This document shows positions 32,301-42,003 of a DNA stretch of 64,000 bases, one piece after another (the first letter of the stretch is position 1; every line of letters begins with the position of its first letter). Position numbers and translations under genes: made by a program. The notes under the pieces were generated by a model. The model saw only the letters and a program-made list of their open reading frames with translations, was not told the origin of the DNA and did not search any database. Origin of the DNA: Leguminivora glycinivorella (lineage: Eukaryota; Arthropoda; Insecta; Lepidoptera; Tortricidae); NCBI RefSeq assembly GCF_023078275.1, contig NC_062971.1:7254001-7318000 (forward strand), in the 5' to 3' direction.

Positions 32301-32359
32301 TTTGTCATTATTGGTTTCCTAACATGAATAAGTACGTAAGAAAGTTCGTGGACGTGTAG
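29318..32359 (+). CDS. gag-pol: gag-pol polyprotein of the Ty3/gypsy element (C-terminally interrupted)
   Basis: One open frame of 1013 codons covers, in order: a capsid-like region (residues about 1-190); two zinc knuckles ('CYICNKPGHLASDC', 'CFSCGEKGHISTRC', about 205-265); an aspartic protease with 'DSGAE' (about 315); a reverse transcriptase with 'LDMASGYHQI' and the catalytic 'YLDDV' (about 625); RNase H with 'HTDASAEGYGA' (about 770); and the start of integrase with the His-His half of its zinc finger ('HENIMH', about 985). It ends at a stop where the Cys-Cys half should follow. Polymerase residues look intact, so the loss is confined to the integrase end. The frame lacks the leader at 29185. 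Confidence 0.88.
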   Translation: MWRMLFEMQQNQMMELIRTIKEPNTRDTKLVLPEFNPESRDSDARAWCATVDLCVQEKEVTSSNLIIALSRALKGTAASWLAQNSFAGITWPQIKDSFLARFDYVETPAATLYRLLNENPKDGECLASYANRFLSTLMNRWSSLSNEQIAIAVTLAHTSKTDPRLQRLAFTTEIDTRVKMQQELMAYTYRKRGPATQDKQLAQNEAKRPRVDSLRRCYICNKPGHLASDCRVKNDSSSASTSKTTADVPTKPSSLTCFSCGEKGHISTRCMKKENNSSEAVAERRVNICTVKQASDQLSTSHGEKYSFCFDSGAECSLIRESVAKNFPGKRQQNIVNLIGLDKQSSGLQCSIQILATVNIQGHSVQLLLYTVPDDCIPQPIQVGRDILTLGYAVEITESKLVFKKVKTVAVCEVGSKVKDFQNINTDIPSDFRGQVLTLLEENSDHFVEGTPTGRVSTGQLEIKLADPNRTVQRRPYRLSTDERELVRDKVKDLLEAGIIQESCSPFSSPILLVKKKDGSDRLCVDYRELNNNTVPDRYPLPIISDQIQRLVGANFFTSLDMASGYHQIPVHRDSIERTSFVTPDGQYEYLTMPFGLRNAPAVYQRAINKALGHLGETFAVVYLDDVIIPSRTVEEGLDRLRQVLGALSSAGFSLNLKKCAFLKTEVEYLGYHVSAGEIRPNPRKIKALTELAPPETVSQLRQFIGLASYFRQFIPGFSQKTAPLYRLTSGKGKVVWTPEFEKIRQDIVTILTDKPVLTIFDPDQPIELHTDASAEGYGAILMQPVDGKLRVIEYYSRRTSSAESRYHSYELETLAVVNGIKHFRHYLHGRRFKVVTDCNAVKASKSKIDLTPRVHRWWCFLQTFEFDIEYRQGKNMSHVDFLSRNPLPVSTQKTPKVEQKRINLTEISDSWLQAEQQKDDEIRSLIAKFNSNELNDDLAKTYEIRRGVLHRKIERNNRSAWLPVVPRQFQWAVINHVHENIMHLGWEKTLEKAFCHYWFPNMNKYVRKFVDV

Positions 32360-33513
32360 GGTATCTAAATCACATTCTGGGAAAGTTCAAGCTGAACTCC
32401 ACCCAATTCCTAAAGTTACCACTCCTTGGCATACTGTTCACATGGACGCGACCGGGAAGCTAAGTGGCAAGAGAGACACAAAAGAATATGTCTTCGTAAC
32501 AATCGACGCATTTACGAAATATGTACTCTTGCATCATTCGTTAAATATTGACGCTAAAAGCGCTATTAAGGCTTTGCAAGCAGGCATTTCTTTGTTCGGT
32601 GCCCCCAAGCGCGTTATAGCAGACCTGCACGGGGAGCATGGTCGCGCGATAGACGATAAAATATCAGGCCGTCCCTATCGCACTTACAAATAGTGCGATA
32701 GGGACGGCCTGCTATTTTATCACTTATCGCGCGACCATAATTGCCTGCCAGGGTAGGTGTTTCGCTGGAAAAGAGTTTAAAGATCTCTGTGCAACCCATA
32801 ACGTAAACCTCCACCTCATAGCAACGGGCAGCAGTCGTGCTAATGGGCAAGTAGAGCGAGTGATGTCAACCTTAAAGAACATGCTTACAGCTGTTGAAAC
32901 CGGAAATCATAGGTCGTGGCAAGCAGCATTGCCAGAAATACAACTAGCCATAAATTGCACATTTAACCGCACTACTAGGGCTAGTCCTCTCGAACTTCTG
33001 ATAGGAAAGGTGGCTAGACCTTTGCAGTTAATGACTTTAGATACGAATGATATCGAAATTGACTTGGACACTATTAGAGAGCAAGCGGTCCGAGCCATAA
33101 ACACGAATGCCTCAATAGAGAAAGATAGGTTTGACAAAGGAAAAGCTAAAGTAAAGAATTTTGGAGTAGATGACTATGTTTTGATTGAAAATCATGAACG
33201 TAACAAGACCAAATTGGAACCTAAATTCAAAGGTCCGTTTCGAGTGGTTGAACTGCTTGATGGTGACAGATACCTCTTAAAGGCATTGAACTCTAATCGA
33301 ACATACAAGTACGCGCATGATCGCTTACGGCGAATGCCGGATTGTTATGTTCCATTGGAGTTGAATTCCGCGCTAGAAACAACCGAAAGTAGCATAGAGT
33401 CAGGATGCCCTAACGGCGCTGGTGAGTACAGGCAAATGTTTTTGCTATTTTGTTTGTATGTTGTTCTGTGTGGATTGAGTAATTTGGTAGATGATGGTCT
33501 TGGTGAAAATTAG
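32360..33513 (+). pseudogene. integrase remainder, split by frame break and foldback insertion
   Basis: Frame 32442-32693 carries 'HMDATGK' and 'RVIAD', which hold the first two acidic catalytic positions. The frame around 32860-33513 follows 'RANGQVE', which holds the third, and includes a C-terminal region rich in Lys and Tyr. Together these are a DDE integrase core. It is cut between the second Asp and the rest by the insertion at 32625-32748, and cut from the upstream zinc finger by the stop at 32357-32359. It is therefore not translatable as one product. The last residues before the stop are hydrophobic, but there is no envelope-like protein. Confidence 0.75.
32625..32748. mobile_element. 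foldback MITE inserted in the integrase core
   Basis: The arms 'catggtcgcgcgatagacga' and 'ccctatcgcac' are nearly complementary around a short loop. The flanking codons read GAC before and CAG after, so it interrupts the region just after the second catalytic Asp. A sister copy is nested in the element at 49395-51233 (about 50455-50575). Confidence 0.8.
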
Positions 33514-33550
33514 CAACATATCATTAATGAGCCTGGGTGACCTATCGTAG

Positions 33551-33830
33551 ACTTGGTGGCATCACTTGGCCTTGGTGGTATTACTTAGCCTTGGTGGCAT
33601 TACTTGGCCTTAGTGGCATTACTTAGCCTTGGTGGCATTACTAAGCCTTGGTGGCATTACTTAGCCTTGGTGGCATTACTTAGCCTTGGTGGCATTACTT
33701 GGCCTTGGTGGCATTACTTAGCCTTGGTGGCATTACTTAGCCTTGGTGGCATCACTAAGCCTCGGTGGCAATACTTAGCCTTGGTGGCATCACTAAGCCT
33801 CGGTGGCAATACTTAGCCTTGGTGGCATTA
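33551..33830 (+). repeat. 19-bp tandem repeat array in the gypsy 3' region
   Basis: About 14-15 copies of 'ttggtggcattacttagcc' with small changes. It is non-coding and lies between the integrase stop and the 3' LTR. Confidence 0.88.
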
Positions 33831-34062
33831 CTTAACTTGACGTATTGGTTACACAAGTTAGTTTTGCTGGTTGTTATTATGAAATTCAAGAGATCTAGAG
33901 AAAGATGGTAATTGATAATGTTTAAGTTTGTGTGGTCAAGTTGTATTTCGGTCAGAATGACCGAGCAGGTTGCTGTGTGTACATTGGTGGTTTTATTGTT
34001 CACAGATGAACCGGAGAGCAGAGACGATACACACGAGGACGTGTGATTATGCAGGACGGCCG

Positions 34063-34415
34063 TAACGGCGCGCGGTTTATTTACTTTGTTCGATTATTTT
34101 TAAAATAGTGAAATTGTCGGGTAGTTGTGATTTACTCATGACATTTGATTTATTTTAAGAGCGGGTAATCCCGAATGGAGTTGTAAGTGTCATGGCGGCG
34201 CGGGACGTCATTTCATTCGTTCAATGAACTGACAGCGCCCCGCACGAGATGGTCGCTTACAAAACCATTAGCTCTTGCCTTTGATTTATAATCGCGAGTT
34301 ATTTTTGTAATCGGTGAATATTTTTGATGTTAATTAATCCTAATAGTAAACACAGTGATTTAATTTAAAAGTATAGTTTGAGTGTTATTTCGTGAATCCT
34401 GCACGTGCGCGCCCA
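34063..34415 (+). repeat. 3' LTR
   Basis: 353 bp. It matches the 5' LTR except for one extra 'tttaa' near 34362. It is followed by the target duplication 'atata' at 34416-34420. Confidence 0.92.
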
Positions 34416-34669
34416 ATATACATACAAAGAACCTAAAATTCTTGTTACTTATATTTTAAACATCATTTGGCGGAAAAAAATCATTGAACTGGCAACATTT
34501 ATAAGACATGGCGGACAACAAAAATTTCAATTTTAGTATTTACGATTTCGTAAAAATATCACATTAAACTCTATACTTTTGCATGGAATGTAATATCGGG
34601 CGGTTTATTTTTATTATATGTTGTGTTATAACATCCATTCTCGACACAAAGTACAATAATACTCGCAAA

Positions 34670-34990
34670 TTAATTTTTTTTTCGGGAGATGTTTTTAGAA
34701 CGACTTGAAATTGAGTACTGCGAGGGCCGTTCGGATACAATCACACAAGTGCGAAAAAAATTCACACTTGACATGGCTGCACTAGGAAGTTCGGACACAC
34801 TATCTGGTGTTATTAATCTAAGGTCAGAAATGAAACTTGGAACTATCACAAATATACACTGAGCTATTTTTTCCACGATCTATCAGAAATCCTCACAAAC
34901 AAGACGACCATTGAAGTCGCGCTAAAAATTCGAACCAATATAATACGACTATGTACAGTTAAGTTGTCAAAGATGGAGACCGAGTGTGAA
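34670..34990 (-). pseudogene. possible third THAP-like relic
   Basis: DNA at about 34880-34990 is similar to 26800-26920, the upstream side of THAP relic copy 2. On the minus strand a 'TCVIV' start resembling the other two copies follows. The Cys pair is not complete and no later exon is seen. Support comes mainly from the shared flanks. Confidence 0.3.
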
Positions 34991-35262
34991 ATGACAAACG
35001 TATATTTAATTTTGCCGTATAATAAATGGACCCCAGGTCCGTTTTGATGGCATCAGCATTTAGGCGACAAGACTACCCGAGATTAATACAGTTAAAGAAG
35101 ACGTGGAATATTGTCTCATTCGCTCATATAAAAAAGGTACTAGTCCGTTTGTGACATCAGATTTACAACCTGTCAAAACGAGCTTTGGATTTTAGCATGG
35201 CTTCCATGCTTTAGTTATACTTCCGTGATGTCACCGAGCTCTTATTTTAGCATGGCTTCCAT

Positions 35263-35358
35263 GGATGCAACAGTTGCACGGCGACATTTTTTGTCTCTGT
35301 CGTGCGTCTAAGGAGTGACGACAGAGACAAAAAATGTCGCCGTGCAACTGTTGCATCC
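35263..35358. mobile_element. palindromic MITE
   Basis: 'ggatgcaacagttgcacggc' and its complement form arms of about 40 bp around a 14-bp loop. The flank 'ttttagcatggcttccatg' occurs at 35191 and again at 35246. Confidence 0.75.
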
Positions 35359-35474
35359 GTGAGCGCGGGCCTTTAAGTAACCATAGAGAACAGAATTGAC
35401 ACATTTCATTTTGACACTGACAACTTGACAAGCGTAATCAATCGGTGGCCGCCAGCTTCGGAGTGATTAGTCAT

Positions 35475-35856
35475 TAGGCTTGTGCCGTTTCGTTCGTTGA
35501 TCGGAGCGCTCCGATCTCGTTCAATCGCTCCCACGAACTAGTTCGCTCTTTTAGGTCTTTTGCTCATTTAGTTCAGCCAGACCAGCGACCACTGCGGTCG
35601 GAGAGATCAGAACGAATGGGACCGAATAGTGTCAAAATGATACGAATAGTCCACAGATAGTAACATTCCGGGCCGAAAGGTTGTAAGTAACCGAAGTTTA
35701 ATATGAAAACTTGACTTTTTTGGTGGCTCTGCTAAGTAGCTCTCGGTCGGCGCAGTCACACATTCGTTCTCGATCCAAACCGCTCGCGCTCGCCGATCCT
35801 ATACTGAACTAAATGAGCAAAGACCGATTCTCAGACCACGGAAAGATTCAGTTCAT
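35475..35856. mobile_element. possible hAT-like element
   Basis: The sequence 'ttagtcat' lies on both sides, and the interior has inverted pieces such as 'tttgctcatttagttcag' and 'ctgaactaaatgagcaaa'. Terminal repeats are poor, so this call is tentative. It ends about 200 bp before the recombinase gene. Confidence 0.35.
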
Positions 35857-36054
35857 TAGTCATGTTATGTTATTGTTATGTAGTGATACAATTTTAGAAA
35901 GGTTGAAATACCGTGACCGTAGTAAACAATATTTTTTTCTTCATTAATGAAATACTTTTTAATTAATTTGCTGCTTTTAACACACAACCCTGTAGAAAAA
36001 AGTGAACACGGACGCGTGGACGCGTGTTGTGTAAACTTCACCAAAATAACGAAA

Positions 36055-37498
36055 ATGTATGACACAAATTCTGGTTTTAAAAGTATGGATGTGGCTTCTG
36101 GTGTATCAGAGTCAGCTACCTCCCGTCTTCCGGAACGATCAAGAAAAGCATATGACAAAATTTACCAAGACTTTATGAACTGGAAAATATCAAATGATAT
36201 AGAATCTTTCAAAGAAGATGTGATACTATCATACTTTAGTGAAATGTCGGACAAATTCAAATACTCCACCTTGGCAACAAATTTTTCTATTCTAAAAAAT
36301 ACTTTAGTACTGAATCATAAGGTGGACATCTCAAAATATTCTAAGGTGATTGCTCTCTTAAAAAGCAAAGCAGAGGGCTATACAGGGAAAAAATCAAAGA
36401 CATTTTCACCCGATGATATAAACAAGTTCATAAAAGAAGCACATGATGATGAATACCTTGCTGCTAAGGTAACCTGTTTATTTTATTTTATTGTTATCCT
36501 ATTCTGTGGTTTCTATACTATAATATGCACCTATTGATCCTTTATTATATTTACAGGTTGCCTTGATATTTGGCATTGTGGGTGCTTGTCGGCGGCAAGA
36601 ATTGCACAGACTTCGGTTTACTGATGTTGAAGTCTATGAAGCGAGGATTTTTGTAAAAATCTATAATGCCAAATCAAATACATACCGAGTCTTCACTATC
36701 ACTGGCGAATATTTTGAACTTGTTAAAAAATACATAAGTCTGCGACCTGATCACTGCCATACCCCAAGCTTTTTCATACATTACCAAACAGGCAAATATA
36801 CCTCAATGAGTGTAGGTATTAATCAGTTTGGTAATTTAGGCAAAACTATTGCCAAATACTTAGGACTACCCAATCCAGAGTTATACACCGGACACTGTTT
36901 TCGGAGGACATCAGCAACAATATTAGTTGATGCAGATGGAGATATTTTACCTTTACGAGGGCAGGCTAGATACAAAACAATACCTGTATCAGAACCAGAA
37001 GACTCTACCAGCGACTCAATGTCAAGTTTAGTTGCAAACAAAAGTATTGTAGACAAAAATGGACCAAGTAAACCAGAGAACTGTTCAAGCGACATAACCG
37101 AGTTAAGAAATGATGAGTCACATCATTTTCCAACTTCCTTTGAAAACCAGAGTATTGAACATGTAAATATAAATATTTCAAATACAGATGATGTGGAGAA
37201 CTCAATGGACAATAAAGATGAAGTTTGGAGCCAAATACAGAATTGTTTCTTCAAGAAAAAAACTGACACAAGTGTGAATACTCCAGGCACAAGTTTATCA
37301 GAAGACTACTTCGATGATTTAATGGAGGATGAAGATAAAGTGAAGAATCCTACTGAAAATCCTTTAGAAGACAATGGTAACAAAATTGTTAATATTAGTG
37401 TGCCGGGTACACCAGGTAATTTGAAGCAAATATTGAGTACCCTAGTGCGTTTCAACAATTGCAATATTCAAAATATTAATATTTATTGCAATAAGTAA
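36055..37498 (+). CDS. Crypton-like tyrosine recombinase gene, catalytic residues apparently lost
   Basis: Exon 36055-36468 and exon 36557-37498 join at an in-phase GT-AG intron into 451 residues. The first about 150 residues are helical, like the core-binding domain of tyrosine recombinases. Then comes 'GACRRQELHRLRF', with the box-I Arg, and 'TGHCFRRTSATIL', the His-x-x-Arg box near residue 255. Cryptons usually continue with His-Gly-Gly-Trp and then a Tyr nucleophile. Here the matching stretch reads 'GQARYKTIPVSEPED', so both look absent. The C-terminal about 170 residues are acidic and low-complexity. The start at 36055 has A at -3; an upstream in-frame ATG exists at 35947. Neither exon has a stop or frameshift. 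AATAAA at 37905 could serve as the poly(A) signal. It may be a domesticated or inactive recombinase; family assignment is by motif only. Confidence 0.75.
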
Positions 37499-37565
37499 GA
37501 CATTAGTTATATTTTGAGACATGGGTGGTTATGACACTGGCCCACCAGTGTGTAAGGCTGATAGT

Positions 37566-37863
37566 CCACTATCATATGTTTATCATAAAAAAATATGATC
37601 ATAGATCTGTATACCTCGTTTTTTCTCCAACGCGAAGACACTCCTTTTTGCTGTGTACTTAACACAGCAAAAGGGAATGTACAAGTTTCTAATGGGGTGG
37701 CAACGCGCATGTGACACTGTTTGCGTTGCATGCGTTCAGGTTACGGTGACCGCTTTCCATCAGGCGGACCGTATGCTTGTTTGCCACCGACGTAGTATTT
37801 AAAAAAAAAAGGATGACATGATGCCTATGATCATATTTCTATGATAAACATGTGATAGTTACT
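37566..37863. mobile_element. MITE split by a LINE tail
   Basis: The outer arms 'tatgtttatcat' / 'atgataaacatgtg' and 'atgatcatagatctg' / 'cctatgatcat' match the element at 25940-26070. A CR1/Zenon-like tail (about 37637-37811) is inserted in the middle. It lies inside the likely 3' UTR of the recombinase gene. Confidence 0.65.
37637..37811 (+). mobile_element. LINE (CR1/Zenon-like) 3' tail, nested
   Basis: 'agcaaaagggaatgtacaag' through 'gccaccgacgtagtattt' plus an A-run matches 3770-3933. Confidence 0.65.
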
Positions 37864-38137
37864 GGCTTACTGCTAAACATATTAGTATGGTTGTTCAAAT
37901 GTTCAATAAAATTGTAAAGTCAGTGTTATAATATAAGCACTCAGGGTAGTATCTCCGAATTTTATTATTATTATTATTCAATTATAGGCGAGCAGCTATT
38001 CAGCTGATGAGCCTATGTCACACAGTTTTAATGAATGATTATTTACAACTAGGGAACAAACTAAATTATTTTATTGAATATTTTTTGATTTGTTCTTTTT
38101 CAAGTAGTCACACTACTATATATATAAATTGTAATAG

Positions 38138-38304
38138 ATATCATACACGACGGAAAAAAAACGACAAGGCCCGCTGGTGGCCGGGGAGTTTGGTATAGTG
38201 GTAATGACGTTAGCCGCGTAAGCTGAAGACCCGGGTTCGATTCCCGGCTCGGCCACCAGTAAGCCTTGTCGTCTTTTTGTATGATCTTTTTCTGTGTATG
38301 ATCA
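38138..38304. mobile_element. foldback element carrying a tRNA-like body
   Basis: The ends 'gatatcatacac' and 'gtgtatgatcat' and inner arms 'acgacaaggc' / 'gccttgtcgt' enclose a 76-nt tRNA-like sequence at 38179-38254, followed directly by ACCA. The acceptor stem (one G-U) and the T-arm with 'ggttcgattcc' pair well. The anticodon loop 'CGCGTAA' has G where tRNAs have U33, so a working tRNA is unlikely. Confidence 0.65.
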
Positions 38305-38364
38305 TAGTGGTCATGGAAAGTCAGGGAAATGATTTGGAGGTCAGGGAAAAATTTGACACCAAGA

Positions 38365-38742
38365 TTAACAAAAAATAAAACCGCCTTCAAAAATAAGCGC
38401 GTTACAAAACACGGAGAAACTAAAAAGCAAAAAATAATAAACCTTTGAATTCAGATTTCTTATCGTATTGCAATAATCTAAACATCCAAATTATAAACAA
38501 ATCAATTATTTTTGCAGTCGGTACCAGACCTGTTCGTCACCTTGCTATTGCCTGTCTGCCCCACCCAACCATACGCAGGCTGGCACCGACTCCAAAAATA
38601 ATTGATTTGTTTATAATTTGGATGTTTAGATTATTGCAATACGATAAGAAATCTGAATTCAAAGGTTTATTATTTTTTGCTTTTTAGTTTCTCCGTGTTT
38701 TGTAACGCGCTTATTTTTGAAGGCGGTTTTATTTTTTGTTAA
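38365..38742. repeat. long near-perfect palindrome
   Basis: Arms of about 163 bp (38365-38528 and 38580-38742) surround a spacer of about 51 bp. The outer ends are 'ttaacaaaaaataaaaccgc' and its complement. It is probably a foldback transposon. No coding is seen. Confidence 0.85.
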
Positions 38743-38959
38743 AAAGTTTATTTATTTGTTGATTTTTAGTGGTTCCTATTGATATTATACGTATCAGTCC
38801 GAATACATGTACACTAGTGAAAGAATTATCCTTTAACTCCTAACCATTGAGGAGTTGACCTTCCATTATCAGCTCAGCCACATAAAATTATTACCATCAG
38901 GCGTAAATACTGGTTTACCTTTGAAAAATACACTAAAAACATTACATGTGCCTATAACA

Positions 38960-39175
38960 TTTGAAGAGTTCCCTCGATTTCTCCAGGATCCCATCATCAG
39001 ACCCTGACCTGGTGCCAATGGGACCATCTAGGGGTTATACCCGTTCGATCAAAAAAAAAAATTTGAAAATCGGTCCACAATTCTCGGAGATATCGAGGAA
39101 CATACATACAAAAAATAAAAAAACATTCAGTCGAATTGAGAACCTCCTCCTTTTTTGAAGTCGGTTAAAAAAAAA
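38960..39175. repeat. dispersed repeat ending 'ttttttgaagtcggtt'
   Basis: It contains 'ctaggggttatacccgttcg' and 'aatcggtccacaattctcgg', then ends 'tcctttttt' / 'gaagtcggtt' and an A-run. The end resembles the palindrome termini just upstream ('tttttgaaggcggtt'). Confidence 0.5.
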
Positions 39176-39179
39176 ATAA

Positions 39180-40306
39180 AGTATTGAAAAAATAATATGA
39201 TTTCTTGGGTTGGCCACATCCATGACAGCATTGACAGCAAAGATCTTCCTAGTAGTGATTGTAAGGCAACTTAGAATTGTCTGTTTAGACTTTTTTGACA
39301 AATATAGTACCTGCCCTAGTATCCCAGTGATGGCTAATGAATGAGGAAATCTTCATGCTCTAGCTGACCTTAATCTGTCCGGCCCAAAATCGTAAATGTG
39401 GAAAAATCCAGATATTTTTTTTACATTGCGTGTCCCACCCACATATACCAAAATGGCGAGGGGGGGGTAGGGAATAAATTCAGTTATTGTGATTCAGATT
39501 AACTGGAAAGTTGCACCTCAATGTCACCATGTACAACATTCATAAGGTGGTGGTTTTGCTAGGGCGACGTGAAAGGGGGATTCTAGCCCTTGACGAACCA
39601 CGTTGCGAGCCGAACGACAAAGTTACGTCCCTATCCAAATTCTAAGAATCTATCCGACAATCCAAAGCGGAGTTCCTCATAAAGCCAATGGCGCAAAACG
39701 TCACATAGAGGCGCAATTTTGTATGAGTCAAAGAAGTTTAGGAGGATTAGTAAGCGTGACGATGAGAAAACTTTAAAGCACTTGGAAACCTAAAGGCATG
39801 TACTTAGTGGCAAAACACCTAAATGGGCATCCCGACGCTGACAACAGAGAAAAAATTTCGCGCTCGCTTCGCTCGCATTTACTATTTTAGGTAATACTTC
39901 TTAATACATATATTAGTCAATATTTCACGCTCACTATGCTCGAAATCTCGTTTTCATTTCAAGCTTTTGGCTTCCTGACTCTGCCCTGATAGTACCTCGG
40001 TACTTCGGTACTCCATTTTGTTTGTTATTTTTTGTACATAATAACTACTATCAGCCCCAGGGACGTATAAGAGGGGAAACATTTTCGCTCTCGCTACGCT
40101 CGCGATATTTTTTTCTACCGCAGATTATCCAAGGGCGCCAAAACTCAAACTCGCTCTACCCTGATAAGAGTGCACGGGCCGGCAACTTGTGTAGCCAAAA
40201 ATAAATAGTATAACCAACTACAGCTTTCGTTAAGTTTAGTTTTATAAAACCAGAAATTAAAGTTTAATAGTTAACCTAAAGATAAAAAAAAACGTAGGTT
40301 TAAAGT
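39180..40306. other. intergenic, no gene recognised
   Basis: It holds two similar 'cgctcgcttcgctcgc' / 'cgctctcgctacgctcgcga' patches (39851, 40085), probably parts of one decayed repeat. No open frame of note is seen. Confidence 0.4.
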
Positions 40307-40345
40307 ACTAGCTTTTTGCCCGCGGCTTCGCTTCGTTAGAAAGAG
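40307..40345 (+). mobile_element. retroposon head fragment
   Basis: 'actagctttttgcccgcggc' followed by 'cgttagaaagagacaaat' matches the head of 47496-47678. Confidence 0.55.
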
Positions 40346-40857
40346 ACAAATATTTATTTCAATTTATGAATGATTATTTAATTATAAGTAGGGTAAGATA
40401 AGGCAGGAGTTTGTAGTTATTTTTTTTAGTAATAACATCAGTAATTTGAAATACATAATTAATTACACAGTGACCAAATTACAGTACTGAGTGTTAAATG
40501 TACTCTGGTAACTACTAACTACCCAGATAATGTTAAAAAGGCCCAGATTTTTGTTAAATGAAAAATCAACTTTGTGTTATTTTCTTTGGTCTCATTTCTA
40601 ATGGCAATTTAATTTTGAAAGTAGTTACTATGATGTATTTAGTAGTTATTATAATTATCATATACTCACAAATGTTGTATATTAATGTTAAGGTAACCAA
40701 AATCTACAACCTATGGAATTGGGTTACTTTTTCTTTAGCGTTTAAATAATTCAGGTAGCAATCCAACAGTTATGTCATTAATTAAGCAAGCACTATAGTA
40801 CCTAAATACATGAAGTTTGCAATAATGAATTACCTGGCACGAAACTAGTAGTTCCCC

Positions 40858-41275
40858 CAAAGGCGGCTCACTCCGCGATTAAAGCTAGGAACACACTACG
40901 CGGACGTCCGTCGTAAATCGACCGCGGACGGGAATCTGGACAATGAAATTACACATAACCGTGCAAACTATCGGTCGACGGACGTGGACGTGGCCTTGAG
41001 CGCACGGACGTCCGATCGAAATCTGGCTCTCTGGATGTTTTGTTCCGTGCACACTGATAGGTCGCGGTCGTTTTACGACGGACGTCCACGTAGTATGTTC
41101 CTAGCTTCAATCGCCGCCCTACAAGTACATGCCGCGGCCCATTCAGTAGTGACGACCTTCGCACGGCGCAATAGAATTCAATGTCGGCTGCTCGCGTGCG
41201 GTCCGTTTGTTAACGTAGGTAAGAATGTAGAATGGCGGCATTTTGTAAACATCAAAGGAGTGAGCCTTCTGTACT
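40858..41275. mobile_element. inverted-repeat element hosting a second MITE
   Basis: The outer ends 'aaaggcggctcactccgcg' and '...ggagtgagcctt' are inverted. Relatives of the interior lie at 9355-9440 and 52295-52345. The element at 40884-41105 is inserted in it. Confidence 0.5.
40884..41105. mobile_element. MITE, 'gctaggaacacactacgcgg' family
   Basis: The ends 'gctaggaacacactacgcgg' and the inverse of 'gacgtccacgtagtatgttc' + 'ctagc' enclose GC-rich DNA rich in 'cggacgtcc'. Confidence 0.8.
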
Positions 41276-41860
41276 TGTACTATTATCTATTCTGTGGTTC
41301 TCCATAAAATAGGCGTAATAATGTAGTTCTTGGGATCGTGATTGCCATTTTAAATGGCAATTCGGTAAAGAATCACTGTTTTTCGAGCAGGCAATGTTTA
41401 GGCAGGGTACAGCCTGGCGAAATAGAGTAGAAAATAATTGGGGCGCCACCGTCTATGTAAACCACTTCGCATATGGCAACTATTTTGACACTTCTGTATG
41501 AAAAAAAAAGTGTTGCTATGATTAAAAAAATGTTCCATTTGTACCTACTCAAACTGTAGGCAAAGTTGTAGCATTTCACAGAAAATCACAGGTATAGATA
41601 GTGCCTAACCTTTAAAATTTGTGTGTAACTACTTTGCACTCTCGTGGATAAAATGCGATTTTGTCATTTGTTTCTGAAGTATCGAGAGAGCCTTTCCCAG
41701 TTGGTGTGGTGAAAATAACTATTACAGTTCACGCCAAGTACCCAAGCACAGTCGAGTTCATAATTATGTGTACATATATCTGAAAAAATGTACACATATT
41801 TATGAACTGTACTGTACTAGCTCAAGTACGCCGCTTCTATTTAATATGTTTGCAGACTAA

Positions 41861-42003
41861 CCCCCTTATTCATAAACGTTCACACTAAAGTTATCAAGCC
41901 GATAAAATTCGTTTGTCCCTTTCCGACGTATTGATGTGATAGAAAAGGACAAACGAACTTTATCGGCTTGATAACTGATAGTGAACGATTTTGAATAAGG
42001 GGG
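41861..42003. mobile_element. MITE with TAA target duplication
   Basis: The ends 'cccccttattcataaacgtt' and its imperfect complement, and the inner arms 'gttatcaagccgataaa', are clear. TAA lies at both sides (41858-41860, 42004-42006), as for PIF/Harbinger-type elements. Confidence 0.8.

Larger units (their letters stand above)
28825..34415 (+). mobile_element. Ty3/gypsy-type LTR retrotransposon, 5.6 kb, pol disrupted
   Basis: Two LTRs (28825-29172, 34063-34415) and the 5-bp duplication 'atata' (28820-28824, 34416-34420) define the element. Gag-pol order is capsid-like region, two CCHC zinc knuckles, protease, reverse transcriptase, RNase H and integrase, which is the Ty3/gypsy order. The LTRs differ only by a 5-bp indel, so the insertion is young. 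Even so, the coding region has a frame break near 29330, a stop/frame break near 32357 and a 124-bp foldback insertion at 32625-32748. No envelope gene is seen. A 19-bp tandem array lies between pol and the 3' LTR. Confidence 0.92.

Noticed and set aside
33551..33830. A CRISPR-like array (short repeats)
   Set aside because: There are no unique spacers. It is a simple 19-bp head-to-tail tandem repeat in a eukaryotic retroelement.
38179..38254. Candidate functional tRNA gene
   Set aside because: The anticodon loop has G at position 33 and the body sits inside a foldback element, so it is treated as tRNA-derived repeat.
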